Origin: Clostridia bacterium
Lineage (GTDB): Bacteria; Bacillota_A; Clostridia; Christensenellales; UBA1242
Length of the DNA stretch: 14,169 nt
Direction: 5' to 3'
NCBI GenBank assembly: GCA_017454425.1
Contig: JAFTCZ010000011.1
Location: 1-14,169, forward strand
The stretch's first letter is position 1; the number at the start of each line of letters is the position of its first letter. Both the position numbers and the translations under genes were made by a program. The notes under the pieces are model-generated. The model was not told where the DNA came from. It saw nothing but the letters and a program-made list of their open reading frames with translations, and ran no database searches. This document shows positions 7,812-12,950 of the stretch, piece by piece.

Positions 7812-7852
7812 TACACAAAACAAAAATCGTTATAAATTTTATAAAAAACAAA

Positions 7853-7876
7853 AAACGCCTAATTTTGCAAGCGTTT
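7853..7876 (-). terminator. Intrinsic terminator after mazF, overlapping its stop codon
   Basis: Read on the minus strand, AAACGC (7876 to 7871) pairs with GCGTTT (7858 to 7853) across a 12-base loop, followed by TTTGTTTTTTAT. The stem includes two bases of the mazF stop codon. The stem is short (6 bp) but the T tract is good. Confidence 0.65.
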
Positions 7877-8225
7877 ATGTAAAATAACCTAGGCTTAAAA
7901 GCATTGCTTTGTCAACCTGGGCCATGGTTGTGTTGTCAAGTTGACCAATCTTTTGTTGCAGTCGCATTTTGTCAATAGTTCGAAGTTGTTCGAGAAGTAT
8001 AACCGAATTTTTGGTTAGTCCTGTGTATGTAGCACAAGTTATTGGAATATGCGTTGGCAACTTGGCTTTTGTAAGGCTGCTTGTAACAGCCGCAACAATA
8101 ACTGTTGGGCTGTATTTGTTGCCAATATCATTTTGAACAACCAAAACAGGCCTCAGTCCCCCTTGCTCGCTACCCATCACGGGGGACAAATTGGCATAAT
8201 ATAATTCGCCTCGCTTAATTTCCAA
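7875..8225 (-). CDS. mazF: MazF/EndoA-family mRNA interferase toxin
   Basis: A 116-residue protein close to Bacillus EndoA (NdoA), also 116 residues. [42 protein letters not shown] carries the family's conserved N-terminal half, and [16 protein letters not shown] is the second conserved block. These toxins cut mRNA at short specific sequences when not bound by antitoxin. I chose TTG at 8225 because it gives [13 protein letters not shown], matching the family N-terminus, and AGGAG (8237 to 8233) is 7 bases upstream. GTG at 8228 is the alternative and would overlap the TAG of the upstream gene by one base. Either way the pair is translationally coupled. The order acpS - small gene - mazF matches Bacillus acpS-ydcC-alr-ydcD-ydcE with ydcC and alr absent. 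Confidence 0.93.
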   Translation of the reverse strand: MEIKRGELYYANLSPVMGSEQGGLRPVLVVQNDIGNKYSPTVIVAAVTSSLTKAKLPTHIPITCATYTGLTKNSVILLEQLRTIDKMRLQQKIGQLDNTTMAQVDKAMLLSLGYFT

Positions 8226-8227
8226 CA

Positions 8228-8431
8228 CTATTCTCCTAACAACCAATGTTCATATTTAATTAAGCTGTCTAGGTCACTTTGGGTAATGTCACAAAACTCA
8301 TTTATGCAATCCTTATATTTTGCATATGCTTTAGACAGTTTATCTTTATCTATTGTATGCATCAAAACCTCAGAGTTGTATACTTTTGCGTTTTGCAGTG
8401 CTTTTTTGTATTCTTGTAAATGTTTTGACAT
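8228..8431 (-). CDS. Putative antitoxin of the MazF pair, not recognisably ribbon-helix-helix
   Basis: This 67-residue protein begins [42 protein letters not shown] and ends [12 protein letters not shown]. It lies immediately upstream of mazF, with its TAG two bases before the toxin's TTG, which is the antitoxin position. Bacillus EndoAI is a 93-residue ribbon-helix-helix protein that starts with a short DNA-binding beta strand; I see no such strand here. Instead the protein looks mostly helical, with an acidic C-terminal helix ([17 protein letters not shown]) that could occupy the toxin's RNA groove. The ATG at 8431 has GGAG 9 bases upstream; an in-frame TTG at 8446 has no better site. The antitoxin role is inferred from position and size only. 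Confidence 0.65.
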   Translation of the reverse strand: MSKHLQEYKKALQNAKVYNSEVLMHTIDKDKLSKAYAKYKDCINEFCDITQSDLDSLIKYEHWLLGE

Positions 8432-8463
8432 AATAACTATCTCCAAAAATTTGCTTTATAAAC

Positions 8464-8493
8464 AAAAAAATAATGTCTATCTTTGACATTATT
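8464..8493 (-). terminator. Intrinsic terminator of the tyrS-yigZ-recX-acpS operon
   Basis: AATAATGTC (8469-8477) and GACATTATT (8485-8493) form a perfect 9-bp stem with a 7-base loop. On the minus strand a T run (8470 to 8464) follows directly. It lies about 45 bases after the acpS stop. Only 32 bases separate the T run from the antitoxin ATG, so the toxin-antitoxin promoter must overlap this hairpin or lie upstream of it, making the hairpin a possible leader attenuator as well. Confidence 0.8.
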
Positions 8494-8538
8494 GTTAGTA
8501 TTAATATCTTTATTATTCATATAATTTTGTAGTATACA

Positions 8539-8910
8539 TTAATATACTATGCACACTGCTGTTGCATAGTCGTCCATGTGTGATACTGATACATCTATGC
8601 TTGATAAATTTGTTTGATTAAATAACTGTTGAATTTTTGGAGTGCATAGTACTATTGGCTTGTGATTTGAATTGTGCGAAGTTTGAATATCCAGCCACCC
8701 AAGTTCTTTTGCTATGCCAACACCAAACGCTTTTGCAACTGCTTCTTTTATGGCAATTTTACCCGCCATGCGCTCGTACATTAAATTGTTATCAGTTGCT
8801 TGATTTATATACTCTTGCTCTAATGGAGTAAAAATTCTGTTTAATAGTCGCTTGTTTGTGTATATATCATGCATACGCGAAACACGAACAATATCATTGC
8901 CAATCTTCAT
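8539..8910 (-). CDS. acpS: Holo-[acyl-carrier-protein] synthase
   Basis: AcpS transfers 4'-phosphopantetheine from CoA to the acyl carrier protein, activating fatty-acid synthesis in the cytoplasm. The 123-residue protein has the family hallmarks: GNDIV with the metal-binding Asp6, RIFTPLEQEY, and AGKIAIKEAVAKAFG with Glu56. The C-terminal SVSHMDDYATAVCIVY replaces the usual SISHxxxxAxA. The length is normal. The ATG at 8910 sits 6 bases after AGGAGG; a GTG at 8916 abuts that site and is less likely. The start lies inside recX, overlapping it by 17 bases, so translation is probably coupled. Two GTGCATAGTA motif copies fall within the gene (8545-8554, 8642-8651), read in different phases. Confidence 0.93.
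   Translation of the reverse strand: MKIGNDIVRVSRMHDIYTNKRLLNRIFTPLEQEYINQATDNNLMYERMAGKIAIKEAVAKAFGVGIAKELGWLDIQTSHNSNHKPIVLCTPKIQQLFNQTNLSSIDVSVSHMDDYATAVCIVY
8545..8570. repeat. Second inverted pair of the motif, in the last codons of acpS
   Basis: TACTATGCAC (8545-8554) is an exact copy of the 10-mer, and TGCATAGT (8563-8570) is an 8-base core in opposite orientation. ACTATGCA/TGCATAGT form an 8-bp perfect stem with a 9-base loop. The offset between copies, 18 bases, is the same as in the pair at 262-289, and both pairs sit at the 3' end of a gene. Confidence 0.75.
8642..8651. repeat. GTGCATAGTA motif copy inside acpS
   Basis: An exact 10-mer copy in plus orientation, continuing as GTGCATAGTACTAT like the copy at 975-988. 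The acpS frame reads GTA CTA TGC ACT (V-L-C-T). Confidence 0.8.
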
Positions 8911-9523
8911 CGTCACCCTCCTGTACTTTTATCTTGTTTATTGTGCTGTTAATTTGCTCCCATTCAAAACCCTTTGATGCCAAGTGCCTTGCCAGTTTTG
9001 CATAGTTCTCTCTTGTGTTTTCTTTATTTTTCATATATTTAAGTGCAATACTATGCACTACCTCTTCTTGATTATCCAAAGTCATAAGAGCACTATCTAT
9101 TATGCTGTCGGCAATTCCCTTTTGTTTTAATTCATTTTTAAGTTTATACTTGCCACAACTATGCATTTTTGCGTTGACAAAACTTTGTGCATAGTACTCG
9201 TCATTTATATAATGATATTCTTTTAATTTGTCAACAACATTATTAACAACTTTGGGCAAACAGCCTTTGTTGTGCAAATATTCACGCAATTGATGTTCCG
9301 TTTTTAGCATTTTTGACAACAAATCTAGGCAAAGGTCAAAAGCAATTGATTGCATCGACTCGGTTTGTATATCTTCGATATAATCTTTGTCTACCTCTTG
9401 TCCGACACTTAATTTGTGTTTGTAAATGCTAAATTCATCAAGTGAGCAAACAAAAGTGCCATCAATAAAAACACTATATAACGCTTTTTTACCTTTTTGC
9501 TTGCGTAATTCAGTTAGTTGCAT
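8894..9523 (-). CDS. recX: Regulatory protein RecX
   Basis: RecX binds RecA filaments and controls recombination and the SOS response. The 209-residue protein has the three-helix repeat organisation of the family. The clearest parts are KTEHQLREYLHNKGC (about 74-88), VVDKLKEYHYINDEYYAQSFVNAK (about 96-119) and GKYKLKNELKQKGI (about 124-137). Length is normal for Bacillota RecX. The ATG at 9523 has AGGAG 7 bases upstream, inside the end of yigZ, and the genes overlap by 14 bases; acpS in turn starts inside recX. recA is not in the window. Two exact motif copies (9049-9058, 9187-9196) and two 8-base cores (8999-9006, 9158-9165) lie within the gene. Confidence 0.88.
   Translation of the reverse strand: MQLTELRKQKGKKALYSVFIDGTFVCSLDEFSIYKHKLSVGQEVDKDYIEDIQTESMQSIAFDLCLDLLSKMLKTEHQLREYLHNKGCLPKVVNNVVDKLKEYHYINDEYYAQSFVNAKMHSCGKYKLKNELKQKGIADSIIDSALMTLDNQEEVVHSIALKYMKNKENTRENYAKLARHLASKGFEWEQINSTINKIKVQEGDDEDWQ
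9042..9059. repeat. Motif copy with palindromic ends inside recX
   Basis: TACTATGCAC lies at 9049-9058. The wider stretch AGTGCAATACTATGCACT has 6-base complementary ends (AGTGCA / TGCACT). The recX frame reads GTG CAT AGT ATT (V-H-S-I). A further 8-base core, TGCATAGT, is at 8999-9006. Confidence 0.75.
9187..9196. repeat. GTGCATAGTA motif copy inside recX
   Basis: An exact 10-mer copy in plus orientation. The recX frame reads TAC TAT GCA CAA (Y-Y-A-Q), a fourth reading phase among the coding copies. An 8-base core, ACTATGCA, lies nearby at 9158-9165. Confidence 0.8.
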
Positions 9524-10106
9524 TATTTTCTCCTACTGCTTCAAAAACATCACCCAAAAACTGTCCATCTGTTGTGTTGTCGTCAAAAACTATTACATCA
9601 ACAATCACATTTTGGTCAAATTTGGTATCTGCAATTTTTATTCCTTGCAAACTATGTGTTTTTTGAAAATCTTGATATGCACTATATGACATAATAAGGC
9701 GATATTTTTTGCCTTGTGCATACTTACAAAGATGAGAATGAACAACATCTTTGCAAGTGCCCTGGTATGCACGCAAAAGTCCGCCCGTACCCAGTTTTAT
9801 TCCGCCAAAATACCTAACTATTGCAACAACAATACAATTTATATTATTATGCAACAAATATTCGAGCATAGGTTTACCGGCTGTGCCAGAGGGCTCTTTA
9901 TCATCACTAGATTTTTGCACACCATCAATAACATAAGCATAAACAACATGCTTTGCATCTTTATATTTTTGTCTTATTTCTTTTACAAATTGCATGGCTT
10001 CTTCGGGTGTGCTTGCGTACTTTGCAAAACCCAAAAAGCGAGATTTTTGAATTTCAATCTCGCTGTTAAAAACTTGCTTTTTGGGTAAAGAATAATACTC
10101 TTTCAT
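9510..10106 (-). CDS. yigZ: YigZ/IMPACT (UPF0029) family protein
   Basis: A 198-residue member of the IMPACT/YigZ family (YvyE in Bacillus), structurally related to domain IV of elongation factor G and probably nucleic-acid or ribosome binding; its cellular role is poorly defined. The family signature is clear: KKSRF-type motif (IQKSRFLGFA, about 19-28), AYVIDG, DDKEPSGTAGKPML (68-81), and VRYFGGIKLGTGGLLRAYQ (97-115). A smaller C-terminal domain follows. The ATG at 10106 overlaps the tyrS stop by one base (TAATG) with only a weak ribosome site before it, so translation probably depends on re-initiation after tyrS. Its 3' end overlaps recX by 14 bases. Confidence 0.9.
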   Translation of the reverse strand: MKEYYSLPKKQVFNSEIEIQKSRFLGFAKYASTPEEAMQFVKEIRQKYKDAKHVVYAYVIDGVQKSSDDKEPSGTAGKPMLEYLLHNNINCIVVAIVRYFGGIKLGTGGLLRAYQGTCKDVVHSHLCKYAQGKKYRLIMSYSAYQDFQKTHSLQGIKIADTKFDQNVIVDVIVFDDNTTDGQFLGDVFEAVGENNATN

Positions 10107-11314
10107 TATTTTACCAAAACTTTAATTATAGATTTTTTGCCTTTTTTTAATACAAAATCATTACTTTGTGGTGAAAAATCATAGTTTTCAATTGTATTGT
10201 CATCAATTTTTACGCCTTTGCCATCAATAAGGCGTTTTGCCTCCCCACGAGTATCTGCCTGACCTGTGGCAATAAGGATTGATAAAATGTCGGTGGCGTC
10301 TTTTTTTGCAATTTGCACTGTCGGCATGCTGTCACTTGTGGTGTTTCCGAAGGCTGCACGGGCTTGCTGTTGGGCAAGTTGTGCGCTCTTTTCGCCCCTA
10401 ACTATTTTTGTTATCTCGTACGCAAGCCTTTCTTTTGCGGCGTTTATTTCTTTGCCCTTTACATCACAAATTTTGTCAATTTCGTCTAGTGGCAAAAATG
10501 TAAGGCATTTGAACAATTCCTTAACCTTAACATCTTCGACATCTCGAAAATACTGATAAAAGTCATAGTCAGAGTACATGTCACGGTTCAACCATACTGC
10601 CCCGCCAGCAGATTTTCCCATTTTTGTTCCGTCTGCTTTTGTAAGAAGTGGCAAGGTCATGGCAAAGGCAGGTTTGTTTAGTTTTCTTCTAATCAAATCT
10701 ACACCTGCAACAATATTTCCCCATTGGTCACTGCCACCTAGTTCTAGTTTGCAGTTGTACGCTTGATATAGATGCAAAAAGTCGTAGGCCTGCATTGGCA
10801 TATAGTTAAATTCCAAAAAACTGAGGCCACTTTCGTTTTCAAAACGAGTTTTGAAGCACTCGTTTGAAAGCATACGATTGACCGATAGATGTGTGCCAAT
10901 CTCTTTTAACATATCTATCCAAGAAAGCTTTTTTATCCAATCTTCGTTGTTTACAACAATCAGTTTGTTTGGAAGATTTGGGTCAAAAAAACTTTCAATT
11001 TGTTCTTTTATCATTTTGACATTTTTTTGTCTTTGCTCTTCGGTCATCATTGGGCGCATATCATTGCGAAAGCTTGGGTCACCAATTGCTCCTGTTGCGC
11101 CACCAACAAGTGCAATTGGGGTGTGCCCATACATTTGCATACGACGCAAAAACAAAATAGCCATCAAACTGCCCACATGCAAACTTGGGGCTGTTGGGTC
11201 AAAACCAAGATAACAAACGACTTTTTCTTTGCCCAGCATTTCACGCAATTCGTCTGTATAAATGCTTTGCTTAATCAGTCCTCGCTTTTGCAGCATATCA
11301 AAAACATTTTCCAT
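10106..11314 (-). CDS. tyrS: Tyrosyl-tRNA synthetase
   Basis: TyrS attaches tyrosine to tRNA-Tyr. The 402-residue protein is a class I synthetase with the HIGH-type motif HVGS at 46-49 and the KMSKS-type motif KMGKS at 231-235. Tyrosine-binding blocks include LVGGATGAIGDP (69-80) and ELGGSDQWGN (191-200). A C-terminal S4 RNA-binding domain follows (DILSILIATGQADTRGEAKRLIDGKGVKID). It is complete. The ATG at 11314 has AAAGGAG about 8 bases upstream. It is the first gene of an overlapped operon with yigZ, recX and acpS. Many Bacillota tyrS genes are under T-box control, but the leader here is only about 23 bases and has no T-box. Confidence 0.97.
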   Translation of the reverse strand: MENVFDMLQKRGLIKQSIYTDELREMLGKEKVVCYLGFDPTAPSLHVGSLMAILFLRRMQMYGHTPIALVGGATGAIGDPSFRNDMRPMMTEEQRQKNVKMIKEQIESFFDPNLPNKLIVVNNEDWIKKLSWIDMLKEIGTHLSVNRMLSNECFKTRFENESGLSFLEFNYMPMQAYDFLHLYQAYNCKLELGGSDQWGNIVAGVDLIRRKLNKPAFAMTLPLLTKADGTKMGKSAGGAVWLNRDMYSDYDFYQYFRDVEDVKVKELFKCLTFLPLDEIDKICDVKGKEINAAKERLAYEITKIVRGEKSAQLAQQQARAAFGNTTSDSMPTVQIAKKDATDILSILIATGQADTRGEAKRLIDGKGVKIDDNTIENYDFSPQSNDFVLKKGKKSIIKVLVK

Positions 11315-11343
11315 TTTGGTTTCTCCTTTTGCTTAATGCAATT

Positions 11344-11372
11344 ATTGTAGCACACAGACACAAAAAAATCAA
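11344..11372 (-). promoter_or_regulatory. Promoter of the tyrS operon
   Basis: On the minus strand TTGATT (11372 to 11367), a 17-base spacer ending in TGC, and TACAAT (11349 to 11344) give an extended -10. The transcript should start about 23 bases before the ATG. Confidence 0.6.
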
Positions 11373-11412
11373 CTTCTATTTTGTCAATTTGCAAAAATGC
11401 TAAAGTTTTGTT

Positions 11413-11440
11413 TTGTAAAATGTTTTTTAGATGCTATAAT
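11413..11440 (+). promoter_or_regulatory. Promoter of eno, extended -10
   Basis: A perfect TATAAT at 11435-11440 is preceded by TGC (extended -10), with TTGTAA 16 bases upstream (4 of 6). The ribosome site AGGAG (11453-11457) is 6 bases from the eno ATG. The -10 types of eno and tyrS are alike and the two promoters diverge within a 149-base spacer. Confidence 0.7.
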
Positions 11441-11463
11441 ATAAAAAACAATAGGAGTATGTT

Positions 11464-12765
11464 ATGATAGGAAGCACAATAAAAGAAATAAAAGCAATTC
11501 AGATATTAGATTCACGCGGGACCCCAACTGTTGAAGTGTGTGTTGTATTAAACAATGGCACATACGCGCGTGCAAGCGTACCTTCGGGCGCATCAACAGG
11601 GGCTGCCGAGGCACTAGAGCTTCGCGACCACAAACAAGAATATTTGGGGCTGTCTGTACAAAAGGCAGTAAAAAATGTAAACACAATCATTGCCCCAGCC
11701 TTAATTAACAAAAACGCAACAAATCAAACACAAATTGATAACCTTATGCTTAAACTTGATGGAACAAAAAACAAAACAAAACTTGGCGCAAATGCCATAT
11801 TGGGTGTTTCGATGGCGGTGTGTCGTGCTGCGGCAAACTATAAAAAAATGCCATTGTATAAGTATTTATCAACAGGCAAAGCTAGCACCTTGCCTATGCC
11901 AATGATGAATGTATTAAATGGTGGCAAGCACGCCGACAGCAGCCTTAATATTCAAGAATTTATGATTGCGCCACTTGGGGCCAAATCATGGGAAAAAGCA
12001 CTAAAAATGTGTGACGAAGTCTTTTTGACACTAAAAAAGACACTAAAAGCCGACGGCCTTAGCACTGCGGTTGGTGACGAAGGCGGATTTGCGCCAAACC
12101 TCAATTCGGACGAAGATGCCCTAAAATATCTTATAAAAGCAATCACAAACGCTGGATATGCGCCTTACAAAGATTTTGGCATTGCTCTTGATATTGCAGC
12201 AAGCGAGATGTATAATGCGGCAGAAAAAGAGGGACAAACTGGCAAATATTATTTTTGGAAGAGCAAAAAGTTTTATTCTGCCCCACAACTGCTTAAGTAT
12301 TATGAAAAATTGATAGAAAAATACCCTATTGTTTCTATTGAAGATGGCTTTGCCGAAGAAGACTGGAATGCCTGGACATTAATGACAGCAAAACTTGGCA
12401 ATAAAATTCAAATTGTTGGTGATGACTTGTTTGTCACCAACCCACAACGCCTATCAATTGGCATAAACAAAAAAAGTGCAAATGCAATACTAATAAAACT
12501 TAATCAAATTGGGACAGTAACCGAAACATTAAAATGTATTGCGTTAGCGCAAAAAAACAACTTTAACACGGTTATTTCGCATCGCAGTGGCGAAACCGAA
12601 GACACTTTTATTGCCGACTTGGCTGTTGCCACAAATGCCGGGCAAATTAAATCGGGTGCACCTTCTCGCGGTGAACGCGTGGCAAAATATAACCAACTTT
12701 TGCGCATTGAAAACGAACTAAACGCAGATGCCGCTTTTGCAGGGGCAAAAGTTTTTAAGAAATAG
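11464..12765 (+). CDS. eno: Enolase (phosphopyruvate hydratase)
   Basis: Enolase converts 2-phosphoglycerate to phosphoenolpyruvate in glycolysis. The 433-residue protein is full length. SGASTG is the mobile active-site loop (41-46). GDEGGFAP carries the catalytic Glu206; the metal ligands are Asp243, Glu293 and Asp320; the base Lys345 is in [14 protein letters not shown] carries His373, and Lys396 is in QIKSG. All are present, so it should be active. One conserved stretch differs from the common HADNNVDIQEFM: here it is [12 protein letters not shown] (156-167), with Asp replaced by Asn at 162 while Gln164 and Glu165 are kept. It stands alone, not in the usual gap-pgk-tpi-pgm cluster, with its own promoter and a strong terminator. 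Confidence 0.97.
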   Translation: MIGSTIKEIKAIQILDSRGTPTVEVCVVLNNGTYARASVPSGASTGAAEALELRDHKQEYLGLSVQKAVKNVNTIIAPALINKNATNQTQIDNLMLKLDGTKNKTKLGANAILGVSMAVCRAAANYKKMPLYKYLSTGKASTLPMPMMNVLNGGKHADSSLNIQEFMIAPLGAKSWEKALKMCDEVFLTLKKTLKADGLSTAVGDEGGFAPNLNSDEDALKYLIKAITNAGYAPYKDFGIALDIAASEMYNAAEKEGQTGKYYFWKSKKFYSAPQLLKYYEKLIEKYPIVSIEDGFAEEDWNAWTLMTAKLGNKIQIVGDDLFVTNPQRLSIGINKKSANAILIKLNQIGTVTETLKCIALAQKNNFNTVISHRSGETEDTFIADLAVATNAGQIKSGAPSRGERVAKYNQLLRIENELNADAAFAGAKVFKK

Positions 12766-12771
12766 GCAAAA

Positions 12772-12814
12772 ATTCTTCGCGGGTCGAGCCCAAAGATGCG
12801 GGGCTCAGAATGAC
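12772..12814. repeat. GC-rich hairpin element after eno, resembling a dispersed intergenic repeat
   Basis: Outer arms ATTCT (12772-12776) and AGAAT (12807-12811) enclose GAGCCC (12786-12791) and GGGCTC (12801-12806), with an unpaired 9-base bulge on the left side. The ends, ATTCTTCGC and CTCAGAATGAC, look like the ATTCTTCGC...GCTCAGAATGAC type of dispersed repeat that I recall from several bacterial genomes. Only one copy is in this window, so repeat status is inferred. It is much more GC-rich than its surroundings. Confidence 0.45.
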
Positions 12815-12819
12815 AAAAT

Positions 12820-12850
12820 AAAAGAACTATTCATGACGAATAGTTCTTTT
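12820..12850. terminator. Strong intrinsic terminator after eno, probably bidirectional
   Basis: AAAAGAACTATTC (12820-12832) and GAATAGTTCTTTT (12838-12850) form a perfect 13-bp stem with a 5-base loop. On the plus strand the T run at the stem's end continues as TTTTTGT. On the minus strand TTTTATTTTG follows, so it may also serve the convergent right-edge gene. Confidence 0.9.
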
Positions 12851-12935
12851 TGTATTATTTTTTAACTTATTGTTTTGTGATATTTTTTGTGGCTTACTGC
12901 CTTAACAATACCAAAAACAATGAATAGTTGCTTAT

Positions 12936-12947
12936 TTTTGCGCAAAA
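12936..12947. other. Perfect 12-base palindrome TTTTGCGCAAAA
   Basis: It lies a few bases downstream of the stop codon of the minus-strand gene at the right edge. As a self-complementary site it has no loop and is a poor terminator; it could be a protein-binding site. The rest of 12851-12950 shows nothing recognised. Confidence 0.3.
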
Positions 12948-12950
12948 CAA

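Noticed and set aside
8226..8246. Longer MazF N-terminus beginning upstream of 8228
   Set aside because: The extra residues (MVVRRI) overlap the upstream gene, are absent from EndoA-type proteins, and would place the start before the AGGAG site.
8483..8511. Plus-strand promoter starting with the perfect TTGACA at 8483
   Set aside because: No acceptable -10 lies 16-18 bases downstream, and TTGACA is formed by the right arm and loop of the terminator hairpin.
11315..11463. Possible T-box riboswitch before tyrS
   Set aside because: The predicted leader is about 23 bases and contains neither the conserved T-box sequence nor an antiterminator; the whole spacer is used by two divergent promoters.
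12936..12947. TTTTGCGCAAAA as terminator of the right-edge gene
   Set aside because: A self-complementary 12-mer has no loop and no following T run; the 12820-12850 hairpin is a better candidate for both convergent genes.
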